Counted from the stretch's first letter, positions 1 through 10,136 are shown. The stretch: 64,000 nt of DNA from Flammeovirgaceae bacterium (GCA_016712035.1 JADJRT010000002.1:228183-292182); one strand, 5' to 3'. Program-made: numbers and translations. The notes: generated by a model not told the origin, from the letters alone.

Positions 1-494
1 ATTTTCTAAGTCCTTTCGCCACAATACCATCGATCATAGTTTCACCATCGGTAACTGTTGCTGTAGTGGTAGCGTTTATGCGCCATACCTTAATATTACT
101 TCGATTATTTAAGTCTAAAATAAAACTACCTTGGCTAAAATCCCGCATATAATTTCTTTCCATAGATCCCGGTGTTAATCCCATTGGGCCCACGCTGCCT
201 GCATCACTGCGGGCCATGGCGCCAATAGCATAGGAAACTATTATATCTGCTGAGGAGTCTACACGCGTTAACCCTTTCGATTCAAGTTCGCGTATTACTG
301 CTGTTTGAACCCATTTGTGTATTTGCTCTTCACTCACTACCTGCTGATCTTTGAGTGTTATTACTTCGCACTCCCCAAAGCGAAAGGTTTTGAATTGAGT
401 AAAGTCCAGATCCTTATCATAATCCACTTTTATATCTTGTCCGTAAGCAACCGAAGCTATTAACGTAACGAAAAGGAAGCCATTGCTTTTTCAT
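1..494 (-). CDS. DUF4136 domain protein, partial (C-terminus off window), frameshifted
   Basis: Reading the minus strand from an ATG at 494 gives MKKQW, then a frame change, then a secretion-signal-like stretch ending ..LIASVAYGQD. The mature part starts VDYDKDLDFTQFKTF, goes on to KGLTRVDSSADIIVSY, and has a late W-R-I-N-A-T element and IVAKGLRK. This is the layout of the DUF4136 family of secreted or lipid-anchored envelope proteins: an N-terminal DYD...F...T block, a middle block ending in D-x-x-V-x-Y, and a C-terminal K-x-L block. Function is unknown. One indel in the signal peptide (about 455-490) breaks the frame, and the C-terminus lies beyond position 1. Family call moderate; start and signal peptide are inferred. 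Confidence 0.55.
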
Positions 495-513
495 ATAACA
501 AAGATAATTAAAA

Positions 514-1449
514 TTAACTGCGTGGGTGAAACTCCTGAATCACCTGCCGCAAATAATCCCGATCCAAATGGGTATAAATTTCAGTAGTGGTAATCGATTC
601 ATGACCCAACATCTCTTGTACAGCCCGCAAGTCGGCACCGCCTTCAATTAAGTGAGTGGCAAAAGAATGCCGAAAGGTATGCGGGCTGATCGTTTTGTGA
701 AGTCCAATTTTCAGAGCCAGATCTTTTATAATCATAAAGACCATCACGCGTGTCAGCTTCTTTCCTCTCCGGTTTAAAAAAACATGACTCTCCGCTCCTT
801 TTTGAACCGGAACATGGATCCGGATTTCCTGCATATAAATCTTGATGTACTTTAGCGCATCCTTTCCGATAGGAACCAATCGTTCCTTGTTTCCTTTTCC
901 AATCACACGAAGGAAGCCGAGATCAAAATAAATATTGGCCAGTTTTAATTCGACCAACTCCGATACTCGCAAACCAGATGAATACAGTACCTCCAGCATG
1001 GCCCGGTTGCGCCCACCTTCTGGTTTTGACAAATCGATGGCTTCCAACATTTTCACTATCTCATCATACGAAAGCGTGTCTGGAAGTTTGCGGCCCAGTT
1101 TGGGTCCTTCCAAAAGTGCGGTCGGGTCTTTTGTAATCAACTCCTCAAAAAGTAAATACTTATAAAACGCTTTAATACCCGACAGTATTCTGGCCTGACT
1201 AAAGGCACTCATACCCAGTTCGCTAATGTATTGCAGGAATTGCTGAAGATGTTTGGAAGAAATGACTAAGGGACTCAATCCTTCAAATTTCATCTCAATA
1301 AATTGAGCCAACTTTTCAACATCACGCACATAAGCCTGAATTGAATTAGGTGAAAGCGAACGCTCCAATTTCAAATAACTTCCATAATGCTTAATATGAC
1401 TCTCCCAGTTCTTCACACAACAAATGTGCGAATTATTTTCATGTGGCAT
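514..1449 (-). CDS. xerD: Site-specific tyrosine recombinase XerD/XerC type
   Basis: Tyrosine recombinase of 311 aa, the usual length for XerC/XerD, which resolve chromosome dimers at dif. The N-terminal SAM-like core-binding domain spans about residues 14-105. The catalytic domain shows all expected residues: R161 (SSGLRVSEL), K185 (IGKGNKERL), H257 and R260 (HTFRH), H283 (LGHESI) and the nucleophile Y292 (IYTHL). A longer reading starting at 1605 would add 52 residues that run antisense into aroQ, so I chose the ATG at 1449, which gives the family length. It is divergent from aroQ. No integrase-type extra domain, att repeat or cassette array adjoins it, so a housekeeping XerD role is more likely than a mobile-element integrase. 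XerC versus XerD cannot be settled from sequence alone. Confidence 0.9.
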   Translation of the reverse strand: MPHENNSHICCVKNWESHIKHYGSYLKLERSLSPNSIQAYVRDVEKLAQFIEMKFEGLSPLVISSKHLQQFLQYISELGMSAFSQARILSGIKAFYKYLLFEELITKDPTALLEGPKLGRKLPDTLSYDEIVKMLEAIDLSKPEGGRNRAMLEVLYSSGLRVSELVELKLANIYFDLGFLRVIGKGNKERLVPIGKDALKYIKIYMQEIRIHVPVQKGAESHVFLNRRGKKLTRVMVFMIIKDLALKIGLHKTISPHTFRHSFATHLIEGGADLRAVQEMLGHESITTTEIYTHLDRDYLRQVIQEFHPRS

Positions 1450-1506
1450 ATAGGAACCCAAACTCTCAATCCATTTAAAAATAATATACCTGAACTTAAC
1501 TATTAC

Positions 1507-1514
1507 TAATTTTG
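1507..1514 (+). promoter_or_regulatory. Candidate Bacteroidota -7 box (TAATTTTG) for aroQ
   Basis: TAATTTTG matches the Bacteroidota sigma-A -7 consensus TAnnTTTG exactly and ends 16 bases before the aroQ ATG at 1531. No convincing TTTG -33 element is seen at the usual 17-20 base spacing. It lies in the short gap between divergent xerD and aroQ, which fits a promoter. Supported by motif and position only. Confidence 0.4.
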
Positions 1515-1530
1515 GCTGTACCTTCGAAAC

Positions 1531-1948
1531 ATGAAAATTCAAATCATTAATGGCCCAAACCTGAACTTGCTGGGAAAGCGCGAACCAGAAACGTATGGCA
1601 ATCAAACTTTTGAAGAATACTTCGCAACCCTTAAAAATCGATTTTCCGAAATCGAGTTATTCTATTATCAATCCAATGTAGAAGGCGAATTAATAAATAA
1701 ACTCCATGATGTAGGCTTTAGTTTTGATGCAATCATTTTAAATGCCGGGGCTTACACACACTTCGGTTGCGCTTCACGATGCCATCGCTGCTATTAAAAC
1801 TCCAGTTATTGAAGTTCATATCAGCAACGTGTACGCGAGGGAAGAATTTCGACACAAGAGTTTAATAACCTCAAAGTGTATTGGGCTTATTACCGGGTTT
1901 GGCATAGAAGGGTATGCCATGGCCATTCAACACATGCAAAGAAAATGA
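1531..1948 (+). CDS. aroQ: Type II 3-dehydroquinate dehydratase, frameshifted
   Basis: Type II dehydroquinase, the third step of the shikimate pathway (3-dehydroquinate to 3-dehydroshikimate). The N-terminus IINGPNLNLLGKREPETYG carries the conserved GPNLNLLG loop and the active-site region R/Y. The C-terminal part has the EVHISN block (active-site H) and YAREEFRHKS. The frame breaks at about 1755, in a run of alternating A and C: restoring one AC dinucleotide rebuilds NAGAYTHTSVALHDAI in one frame, giving about 139 aa. Pieces are 1531-about 1755 and about 1755-1948. The stop TGA overlaps the next ATG (ATGA), so it is translationally coupled to the aminotransferase. aroB and aroA lie near 31-33 kb. 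Confidence 0.9.
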
Positions 1949-3000
1949 TCTCTTTCTATCCGGGCCCCTCGCGGGTTTATGATGAAATTCCAAAATATGT
2001 AAAAGAAGCGCATCGCAAAGGCGTTCTCAGCATAAATCATCGCAGCGTGGAATTTATGAACCTCTCTGAAGAGACGGTAATATTGCTGAAATCAAAACTT
2101 ACAATCCCCGATTCGTATAAAATCTTCTTTACGTCTTCGGCTACTGAATGTTGGGAAATTATTGCCCAGTCTTTCATCGTAACCGATAGCCTTCACATCT
2201 TTAACGGTGCGTTTGGCGAAAAATGGTTTGACTACACCAAGCGACTCGTTCCCGGTGCGCAAGCTTTTCCATTCGATACTGAAAGTAGACTTGAAGTTAA
2301 AAATCTTCCGCTGAAAAATCAGGAAGTAATATGCCTCACTCAAAACGAAACCAGCAATGGTACTGAGGTTAACAATTCTATTATTGCTGCTATTAAGAGA
2401 AAAAGTCCGCACGCGCTACTTGCGGTAGACGCTACTTCTTCTATGGCGGGTATTGAACTGAACTTTAAATCGGCCGATGTATGGTTCGCCTCCGTACAAA
2501 AATGTTTTGGCTTACCTGCAGGACTTGCCGTTATGATTTGTTCACCCCACGCTATCCAACGCATGGAAGCCAAACACGAAAGGAATCATTACAATAGTTT
2601 GTCCTTTATAAATGAGATGATGGATAAATGGCAAACTGCTTACACGCCTAATGTTCTTGGAATCTATTTGCTCATGCGCACGATGAAAAAAAGAAAATCC
2701 ATTGAACAGACTCATCAAAAAATAAAATTGCGATCCGTAACATGGCAAAAGTTTTTTAGAGGATCCAAAAACATTAAACTTTATATTAAAAATCAAGGTG
2801 TTCGCTCGCTCACAGTGCTTACGCTCACCGCAAAACCCGAACTCATTACAGAAATAAAAAATCAGGCGAAAGCGAATGGCATACTAGTAGGTGATGGCTA
2901 TGGTACTTTGAAACAAGATACTTTTAGAATCGCCAATTTCCCGGCTATCAAGAAAGCAGAGATTCGGCAACTTCAGAAGTTTCTTGATTCTTATCTATAA
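1945..3000 (+). CDS. Class V aminotransferase, phosphoserine aminotransferase-like
   Basis: PLP-dependent fold-type I enzyme of 351 aa. It starts MISFYPGPSRVYDEI, the G-P-S/G-P start typical of the SerC / alanine-glyoxylate aminotransferase group. The segment VDATSSMAGIEL holds the PLP-ring Asp, and SVQKCFGLPAG holds the Schiff-base lysine K186. The ATG at 1945 overlaps the aroQ stop. A longer frame from 1876 would read inside aroQ and is rejected. It could be a serine-biosynthesis phosphoserine aminotransferase (the length fits) or another class V aminotransferase acting on small amino or keto acids; substrate is not decidable here. It converges with dabB, with only three bases between the stops. 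Confidence 0.75.
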   Translation: MISFYPGPSRVYDEIPKYVKEAHRKGVLSINHRSVEFMNLSEETVILLKSKLTIPDSYKIFFTSSATECWEIIAQSFIVTDSLHIFNGAFGEKWFDYTKRLVPGAQAFPFDTESRLEVKNLPLKNQEVICLTQNETSNGTEVNNSIIAAIKRKSPHALLAVDATSSMAGIELNFKSADVWFASVQKCFGLPAGLAVMICSPHAIQRMEAKHERNHYNSLSFINEMMDKWQTAYTPNVLGIYLLMRTMKKRKSIEQTHQKIKLRSVTWQKFFRGSKNIKLYIKNQGVRSLTVLTLTAKPELITEIKNQAKANGILVGDGYGTLKQDTFRIANFPAIKKAEIRQLQKFLDSYL

Positions 3001-3003
3001 TTG

Positions 3004-4871
3004 CTAGGAAGACCGGTAGGCCATTTCATAAACCGATTTAACGTGCGGCCCCAGAAATACACGCGCATAAATGCGGATGATAGCCAGCCCATCAATAATA
3101 AAACTGAGGGAAGTAAGGAACGCCAACAGTATCTGGTCTTCATGGATATGTGTGAAGATTAAATCCTCACCCACAAACGTAGGCGTAATAGGAAATCCTG
3201 ATACCCCAAGACAGGCAATTAAAAATGCCAGCGCAAGTTTAGGATGCTTATACGAATACCCACGAAACTGATCCAGATCGATGGAGCCCTCCAGGGTTTT
3301 CAATCTTCGCAAAATCAGATATCCAAATAATCCGAACACTGAAATCCCACTTAGGTAAAGCAAAGTATGAGTAAATTCAAAATGCTCGTTGAATGAAATG
3401 GACAGCGCTACCCAAAAGTGATTCAGAATAACCAATATCCAACTTAGGCGGGCATGAATGCGCTCGGTAAAAGATTTGAGAACCATCATTAGTCCGATTA
3501 TCGAAAAAACAATGGGTAATAATTCATGAATTGAGGGTGTAACCAGATCTTCAAAATAAAAAAGAAGGGTACCTAGTATATAAGCAGGAATAAAAAACGT
3601 CAGCACCTTGGGGGTAGTTAAATAACCTAATTTCTTTCCAGCCCACTTCACCGGATTCCAGAGATACTTATACATGAACGAATCCAGGTTCCATTCCTTT
3701 AGACAAAGTATATACAAGGAGTATTCAAGTTTTTTTGGCCACGAATCTTCCTTCGTTTGTTGCCGCGGAATAAAATTGTAGAACTGTTCGCGAATCTGAT
3801 AACTGACTACGGATGGTGACACCAACAACTGATATGTTCTTAAAAAAGCATTACCTGCAAAATGAAATAAAGCCAGATACTCCAGACCCGCTGCGACCTC
3901 AATAAAAATAATTCCAATCTGGGCAATCGATGAATATGCAATCTGACTTTTTACAGAGGACTGTACCCGCGCAATGCCCGTTGCAACCAGACTGGTTGTC
4001 AATCCCAGCAATCCGATAAGAATTCTTACCGATAGCTGATGTTCCCAAAAAGGAAAAGTTCTTAATAAAATAAAAACACCCATGTGTACTGAGAGTGAAC
4101 CATAAAAGATAGCGCTTGACGGTGTTGGTCCTTCCATTGCCCTTGGCAACCAGGTTGAAAAAGGCAATTGAGCTGATTTAGCGGCTGCGGATATCAAAAT
4201 CATCAATGAAATAAAAATTCCAATCCAGCTATGGCTTTGCAAGTGCGAGTGCACAAGTTCATAATTACTCAACTTCAGGAACGTGATATTTTCCTGAAAC
4301 AGGTGGTGGCTCATCCACATCGCTAAAATTAAACCAACATCGCCTATGCGATAAATTGAAAAAACCTTTACTGCATTTTTTACCGGCAGGTAACGATCGC
4401 GATAAAAGGCAATGAGCAGAAAAGATGAAATACCGAGAAGCTCCCATCCGATAAATAATGTTTCGAGATTGCCCGACAGAATGGTTATGTTATACCCGAG
4501 GTAGAAAAACAGAATCGTATTAAAGAATCGCTTGTACCCAGTTTCGCGATGCAAATAATACCGACTATAGATGGTAACCATAAAGGTTAATAAAGAGCCA
4601 ACAAAGAGGTAGGTTGCGGTGATTTTGTCGAAATAGAAATCAACAAAAACTCGTAGCCATTGGTCTTGTACAGAATAATTTCTTTGAGGTTTAAGGCAGG
4701 ATGCCCATTCCATAACCAATAGATGGCAAAAATCTGAAAACCAAACATGTGCAAACCCACAATACCAAAGGCCGTCTTTGACAGTATGCCTTCCTGTTTA
4801 CCGGGTATTAACAGGCTAACTAAAAAACCGAGTAAAGGAATTGCTATAAAGAATTGAAGTATCGTATGCAT
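3004..4871 (-). CDS. dabB: DabB-like proton-conducting membrane subunit (NuoL/MrpA family), frameshifted
   Basis: Polytopic membrane protein of the NADH-quinone oxidoreductase subunit 5 (NuoL/MrpA) family, about 620 aa. It starts with a hydrophobic MHTILQFFIAIPLLGFLV segment. The proton-pump core includes GWELLGISSFLLI, where the Glu is a conserved antiporter-family residue, and LPFSTWLPRAMEGPTPSSA, the NuoL-like TM7 motif. One frameshift at about 4640-4655 separates 4871-4640 from 4650-3004. The start codon is 4 bases after the dabA stop, so the two are one operon. No other Nuo or Mrp gene is present. NuoL-like protein directly after a DUF2309 protein is the hallmark of the DAB inorganic-carbon transporter, in which DabB is thought to couple cation flow to bicarbonate formation by DabA. 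Confidence 0.85.
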
Positions 4872-4875
4872 GTGC

Positions 4876-7368
4876 CTAAGAAATCAAGTGAACGGAAATA
4901 TTTTCTGTTTGCGACTCTAACAAAGTCTCGAGGTCTGCCACTTTTTGGATAGACTCAGTAAGCGTTTTATAGTTTGAGACGCGACCCTCCTTGAAATGGA
5001 AAAGCTCGCGTGTGATTGGATGGATAACGATTAAATGCACCCACTCATTAATAAACCATTCATAAGTCTCTAGTGATTTTTGAATTGTTTTTAAAACCAC
5101 TTCAGGGAAATGCTCAACTACTAGGAGCAATCGCACGGGGTCATGTACTTCAATCATTTGGCTGGGTAGCCCAGGACGTAAATCACCGTCAATGCCATTG
5201 GCAACACCAAAAAGGCCCATCACATTGTGCGGCAGTTTTGTGCCAGCTCCTAATTTTTGATTATCGACCCGCGAAAAAAAGTATTCGAGGTTAATTCCAC
5301 CACACACAGAGGCGGCCGCTTCAAGAATATTAAATAAATAGTTGCCATCGGGATCCACCTGATAATCGAATGAATTCAGAAACGCTCTTCGATCTAAAAA
5401 CAAATGCTGGGTAAGAGACCTGCGACCAACAATACAAAGAGAATTTGTAGCGTGATTCAATTCAGGCCGTGGCTCAAAGAGCGATACAGAGCGTATTCTA
5501 ATTTTGGCATGAATCTCTTCTGTACTTAATTCGGTATTGATTGATTCAAATCTTCTTGATCGTTCCTTCGAATTGGCATCGAGTGCCTGTGTAAAGATGC
5601 TTTCGTTAACCCAATGACGCTCTCTATTTCCGATTGATAGCAATTCCTCATCAAAAAACATAATTTCGTCGCGTGTGGTGTCATGCAACCCGCCAACAAA
5701 TTGAGTTGTATCTGGAATCTCTAACCCTTTATCGCAAAGAAGTTCGCGCACTTTACGCTGGTTAGCCATGTGGCAGATCACACGCGAATTCACCGAACCG
5801 GCCCGGCCCGAACAGGCACCACAATCGTAAGCGGCATAATGAGGGTTATTAACACTGCTGGACCCGTGACCGATTACGTAGACAATTGGTGCAAAATCTT
5901 TCACCAACCCAATGCTCTTCAAAAGACTTTCAACCCTTACAGCCATTTCCTCAATGGTAAATCCAATTTGAAGATCATTCTCTCTATGGTGGAGATGCTT
6001 ATTCTCTATCGTGAGTTTCGAAGTCTTTTCCATATGCTTAAAGGACGATGCCATGGCCGGACTAACCGAAGGCTTGAAAATAGTAAGGAGCAATTTAAAT
6101 GCAGACCAAAAACCAAGTGTTTGGCTTATCAACCACCCGCTAAAGAGGGAGTGACTGTGTTTTGTAAAGTGCACATCTTTCTCGTGCTTCCTTCTTACAC
6201 CAATTTCTTTAATCAAATATTTTGGTGTAATCGGTGCCGGACAAAGCTTGGTATAAAATTTTCCATGATCGAGTTGAAAGAAAAACTCCACACCAAAAAA
6301 CCCGGGTGTTCCAAAGGTTTCGCAAGCAGGATCATGCTTCTCCAGGTATCTTCGCAAGGAACACGCGCGGTCGTCAATACAAAACATGGCCTGAAATGAT
6401 TTAACTTTAATCACTGGCTCCCCCTGATTGGTTGTCTGAAGTCCCTTCAACACTTCATCATAATAACTCCACTCATAAGCTTCCTGCCAAAGATTTGTTA
6501 CTTCGTCAAGTTCTGTTGGTTCGTACTTTGCAAAAAGATCAACAGGCTTTTCTTTTATTCGCTTGCATAAGGGAAGCCACCCTTCCCCAAAGTGATCATC
6601 CAATGCATCAATCTCTAAAAGCAATTCAAAAACAATAAGATCATGCAACGAAATCTTTCTGGCATCCAATAGTGTTTGAGGTTGATCTTCAACAGCGGAG
6701 ACCATACCCGACCAACCCTGATGAGAAAATTGCTGATCAAAGAGGTATTGTTTGTAAAGCGACTCATCGCCAATTAAAATATTTAATAAATAGCTGACAT
6801 TGGTTTGGCCACCCAGTAAAAGTTTTTTCGCTCGACCTTGACGGAAAAAACTTGAAAAACTTACTCGTTCCATTTCACGAATACTGGCCAAAAAGCTATT
6901 ATGCCAAACAGGAAAATTCCACATGGCAATTCCCTGGTCCAAAAAAGAACAAAGTATTCTAAATAACAACGGATGAACCAATGAGTCGAGGTCTATCTGA
7001 TATTCGCGCTTCCAGTTTGCCCGTAACGATCCAATACGAGGTGAAGGTTTGTGATAAACTTCATGAAGCATTTTTTGCTTCCACACCTTAATCTGATCAA
7101 CTCCTTTTTGTTGTGTTAGGATCTTTTCTAACACCGAAGTTTTTATTCTTCCTGATTCATAGCACCCGCGATACTCAGCAAGAGACATGGAAACCCGATA
7201 GCCCAACATGGTGGAAGCGGTATAGATCGCCTTGCTGAACTTAAATTTTTGAAAGGCATGTAAGGTATTGTGATGGATAAAATCTTTTAAAGGAGCTTGC
7301 GCTGGTAAATAGTGTTTTAGCTCATGAAGAACTTCGTGTTCCTCAAAAATAATAGAATTGGTTTGCAT
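4876..7368 (-). CDS. dabA: DabA, DUF2309/UPF0753 inorganic carbon accumulation subunit
   Basis: Protein of 830 aa, intact, of the DUF2309 (UPF0753) family. DabA is a cytoplasmic beta-carbonic-anhydrase-like zinc protein that works with the membrane subunit DabB to convert CO2 to bicarbonate unidirectionally. The four expected zinc/active-site residues are visible with family spacing: C330 and D332 in FCIDDRACSLRR, H501 in VIGHGSSS, and C516 in YDCGACSGRAGS. The flanking FGTPGFFGV and VCGGINLEYFFSRVD blocks are also typical. dabB follows after 4 bases. No Rubisco, carboxysome or other autotrophy gene is seen in the window, so it probably supplies bicarbonate for anaplerotic carboxylations; an acyl-CoA carboxylase beta gene lies at 21755. 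Confidence 0.92.
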   Translation of the reverse strand: MQTNSIIFEEHEVLHELKHYLPAQAPLKDFIHHNTLHAFQKFKFSKAIYTASTMLGYRVSMSLAEYRGCYESGRIKTSVLEKILTQQKGVDQIKVWKQKMLHEVYHKPSPRIGSLRANWKREYQIDLDSLVHPLLFRILCSFLDQGIAMWNFPVWHNSFLASIREMERVSFSSFFRQGRAKKLLLGGQTNVSYLLNILIGDESLYKQYLFDQQFSHQGWSGMVSAVEDQPQTLLDARKISLHDLIVFELLLEIDALDDHFGEGWLPLCKRIKEKPVDLFAKYEPTELDEVTNLWQEAYEWSYYDEVLKGLQTTNQGEPVIKVKSFQAMFCIDDRACSLRRYLEKHDPACETFGTPGFFGVEFFFQLDHGKFYTKLCPAPITPKYLIKEIGVRRKHEKDVHFTKHSHSLFSGWLISQTLGFWSAFKLLLTIFKPSVSPAMASSFKHMEKTSKLTIENKHLHHRENDLQIGFTIEEMAVRVESLLKSIGLVKDFAPIVYVIGHGSSSVNNPHYAAYDCGACSGRAGSVNSRVICHMANQRKVRELLCDKGLEIPDTTQFVGGLHDTTRDEIMFFDEELLSIGNRERHWVNESIFTQALDANSKERSRRFESINTELSTEEIHAKIRIRSVSLFEPRPELNHATNSLCIVGRRSLTQHLFLDRRAFLNSFDYQVDPDGNYLFNILEAAASVCGGINLEYFFSRVDNQKLGAGTKLPHNVMGLFGVANGIDGDLRPGLPSQMIEVHDPVRLLLVVEHFPEVVLKTIQKSLETYEWFINEWVHLIVIHPITRELFHFKEGRVSNYKTLTESIQKVADLETLLESQTENISVHLIS

Positions 7369-7452
7369 CGTTTTGCAACAAGAATGCTGCAGTTAAAAAT
7401 CTAAAATGGACAATTAAAAGGTCTGGCTTGACCGATCAAATTCAATATTAGA

Positions 7453-7806
7453 CTAGAATAGCTCGTTTAGAGAGAAAGAGGGGTCGGTTACCTCAAAGCA
7501 AAAACGCTGGTACGAAAAATAGTTTTGTGCCTCAGCCTGCGCGAAGGATATTTTTCTGGCTTTAACATAAATTAGTGGAAGCTGGTCGAAAGAATTTTCA
7601 AGGCCCTTTTCTTTAATTCCCTTTACTTCAAAAAGTAGTTGAGCGTCAGCCTTGTTGGTTGATCCGCAAGTTTTAGTTATGGAAAAGCCTAATAACCTTC
7701 CCTCTGTCAACGCGTGAATTGTACGAATTACAACCGGGGTAAGCAGAAAGATAATCAACAGGATGCTTGTCGTGATCCGCATAGGATTTCTTCCATTCAT
7801 GGACAC
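7453..7806 (-). CDS. Small membrane-anchored or secreted protein, unknown
   Basis: Protein of 117 aa. After MSMNGRNPM there is one strongly hydrophobic helix (about residues 11-31, TSILLIIFLLTPVVIRTI), which can be a signal anchor. The rest is a hydrophilic domain with one Cys in TKTCGSTNKAD and one in QRFCFEVTDPS, possibly a disulfide pair if exported. I do not recognise the family. It stands alone on the minus strand upstream of dabA, 84 bases away, so co-transcription with dabAB is possible but not shown. A start at the ATG for MRITTS (residue 10) is an alternative. Confidence 0.5.
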   Translation of the reverse strand: MSMNGRNPMRITTSILLIIFLLTPVVIRTIHALTEGRLLGFSITKTCGSTNKADAQLLFEVKGIKEKGLENSFDQLPLIYVKARKISFAQAEAQNYFSYQRFCFEVTDPSFSLNELF

Positions 7807-7893
7807 AAAGGTATTAAAATCTATCTCAGTATAAGAGTAAAGAACGCAAGACTGACTTCTGGGTTATTTTCTGTCATTCACTGATTCTGCGTA

Positions 7894-8025
7894 TTGAAGC
7901 AAGTGCGTGTATTAATCCTCTTTAAGAAAAGGGAGTCGTTAGATCCTTCCGAAATTCTTTACACCGCCAAATTCGCTGAAGAGTTTGTAACCCTGATTCA
8001 TAAACATGAAGAACGGGTAGCGTAA
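7894..8025 (+). CDS. Possible 43-aa ORF, TTG start, uncertain
   Basis: A short frame LKQVRVLILFKKRESL...VTLIHKHEERVA lies in the gap between the minus-strand small protein and the porin. It ends 49 bases before the porin ATG. The composition is protein-like (amphipathic, E/K-rich) and the gap holds nothing else. There is no ribosome binding site I can defend and no recognised family. It could be the tail of a broken gene or chance; listed only so the gap is described. Confidence 0.15.
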   Translation: MKQVRVLILFKKRESLDPSEILYTAKFAEEFVTLIHKHEERVA

Positions 8026-8074
8026 ATAATCTTTTAAGGAACAATAGTCCTATTTTTACACAAACATTAAAGCT

Positions 8075-9418
8075 ATGGCTAAAACTCTTGCTTCTCTGGT
8101 ATTTCTGTGTTTATGCTTTTCTGCGCAAGCACAGGAAAAACCCAAAGAAATAACCGAAATGAAATTAACCCTTAATGATGAGGGAAGTCATTATGTAAAA
8201 GCCACCTTCCTCAATCAGGTGTGGCTTAGGTTCAATCAGAGTAATCCAGGCTCGCAGGTTATGAATGAACCCGCTCCCGAAACTTTTGATATCGGACTTA
8301 GAAGAACCCGCCTTCAATTATATGGGCAGGTAACCGATCGGGTGTTCTTCTACATGCAATTCGGCCAGAATAATTTCAACTATCTTTCTCAGACATCAGG
8401 TAACAGAAAAATTCATGCATTCTTTCACGATGCCATTGGCGAATACCGAATTTCAAAAGCAAGCGATAAACTAATGCTGGGTGGAGGACTCACCATAACC
8501 AATGGCCTGTCGCGATTTAGCCAACCCAGTGTTGGTACCATTATGACCATGGATGTGCCCGTGTTTGCACAGGCTACGGTTGATCAAACCGATGAATTCT
8601 CACGGAAGTTAAGTCTATACGCGCGCGGACAAGTTGGTAAATTAAATTATCGGGTTGTGCTAAGTGATCCCTTTCCTATTACGACAACGGAATAACGCCT
8701 CCGCCTCTATCCAGCAATGCTAGCTTTTCTCAAAAGGGACACACGAAACAGTATCAGAGCCTCTTTATCTACAACCTATTTGATAAAGAACCGCACACTA
8801 CACCCTATATGACGGGCACCTATTTGGGTAAAAAGAAAATCTTAAATCTTGAAGCCGGATTCATTACACAAAGCAAAGCCATGTGGACGAAAGAAACCGC
8901 CAGTCCGGACACAACGTATCATAGTTTAAACTTATGGTCAGCCGCCTTATTCTATGATGCGCCCCTTAATTCAGAAAAGGGAACTGCGTTAAGTACCTAT
9001 GCCGGTTATTTTAATTACGATTTTGGACCAGGTTATCTCCGCTATAATGGAATAATGAACCCGGCCTCATCGGTTACCGGACCTTATCCTGCTGGCAGCC
9101 AGGGCAACGCCTTTCCCATGTTTGGAACGGGCAAAGTTATTTACACACAAATAGGCTACCTGATGAGAAAAGATTTACTCGGTGAGGGGAATGGCGCACT
9201 CATGCCATACGCTTCGTTAATGAGGGCCAAATATGAAAGACTGGATAAACAAATGAACGTTATAGCAGCCGGTGTGAATTGGTTGATTAACGGACATGCT
9301 AATAAAATCTAACCTTGATGATGTTCAAAACAGGCCTTACTACGAACAGCAAGGGGCTAACTTAATTCGCAGCGGAAGAAAAAATCAGGTAGTGCTTCAG
9401 TACCAGATTTATTTTTAA
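8075..9418 (+). CDS. OprO/OprP-like outer-membrane porin, frameshifted twice
   Basis: Outer-membrane beta-barrel protein of about 447 aa. A signal peptide (MAKTLASLVFLCLCFSAQAQ, residues 1-20) is followed by alternating-pattern strands such as IGLRRTRLQLYGQVTDRVFFY, typical of the phosphate-selective porin O/P group. The frame breaks at about 8690-8710 (pieces 8075-8695 and about 8700-9310) and again at about 9305. Reading through the second break adds a tail ending VVLQYQIYF, with the C-terminal aromatic residue expected for BAM-dependent barrel insertion, so the true end is 9418 rather than 9312. The substrate cannot be read from sequence. The nearby dabAB genes are on the other strand and need not be related. 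Confidence 0.75.
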
Positions 9419-9596
9419 TATCCACTCATCATTAAATGCAATTTCGCTAGCTGCAAATGACATTTTTCACATTTTATCAAATTCAAGTATAGCCATCAAA
9501 GGATCGATGTGAAAAAATAGACTGAATAATTTCAAAAGACTATACGTAAGAGAAGATTCTATCCGAAGAAGTTACTAAGGCCATTTTTTAAATATT

Positions 9597-10136
9597 CTAA
9601 AATCTACTAAAATACATATACCAATTCCATTCCCACGTTTTACCCTTGTCATCCGAAAATGCCTGACTCCAAACTGGTTTATTCTCATCCCTTACATCCC
9701 ATCGAAATACAACAAAAATTTCTTTATCATTAAAAGTATCTCTGGCGAAAAAGTGAGCCACCTTATTCTCAAAAGAACCTATTACAGCTGGCTGTAATAC
9801 TCCCTGGTTCGAATCAGCCCAATAAATACTCCATAATTTACTTTTAAGATCAAAAAGTCGGATTGACATTCCTTCGAACGGTACACCATTAAAAGTAGCT
9901 AGGTAATTATCCACATTGCCAATGCCATTCAATACCTTATACATTTCTTGAGTAGATTCAAATTCTTCCCATTCATTGGAATTCTCTAATCGTACTTTCA
10001 ATTTTCTGTTACGAAGTCTCCATTTACCTACAAAAAAATCAAAGTCGTGTGCAGATGAAGTTGGCGATGCTGTGATTATTATGTCCCCATTTATATCATG
10101 ATTTATTATAGGAATTTTTATTTCGTCACTGTTCAT
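9597..10136 (-). CDS. Lipocalin-like (DUF1579-type) protein
   Basis: Protein of 179 aa without a signal peptide. The start of the domain, HDFDFFVGKWRLRNRKLK, is the D-F-x-x-G-x-W opening of calycin/lipocalin-like proteins such as DUF1579. Further beta-rich blocks follow (MYKVLNGIGNVDNYL, SIRLFDLKSKLWSIYWAD, FRWDVRDENKPVWSQAFS) and the chain ends WEWNWYMYFSRF. These proteins usually fold as a small beta-barrel that may bind a hydrophobic ligand or haem; no function is assigned. It stands alone, divergent from marC. Confidence 0.55.
   Translation of the reverse strand: MNSDEIKIPIINHDINGDIIITASPTSSAHDFDFFVGKWRLRNRKLKVRLENSNEWEEFESTQEMYKVLNGIGNVDNYLATFNGVPFEGMSIRLFDLKSKLWSIYWADSNQGVLQPAVIGSFENKVAHFFARDTFNDKEIFVVFRWDVRDENKPVWSQAFSDDKGKTWEWNWYMYFSRF

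Noticed and set aside
514..1605. XerD as integrase of a mobile island
   Set aside because: Length and motifs are those of housekeeping XerC/D; no att repeats, tRNA, transposase or cargo nearby.
3004..4871. NADH dehydrogenase (complex I) subunit NuoL
   Set aside because: No other nuo genes; immediate linkage to a DUF2309 protein defines DabB instead.
5770..6399. Long open frame (209 codons) on the plus strand inside dabA
   Set aside because: Antisense shadow of the intact dabA gene, low-complexity composition and no recognisable motif.
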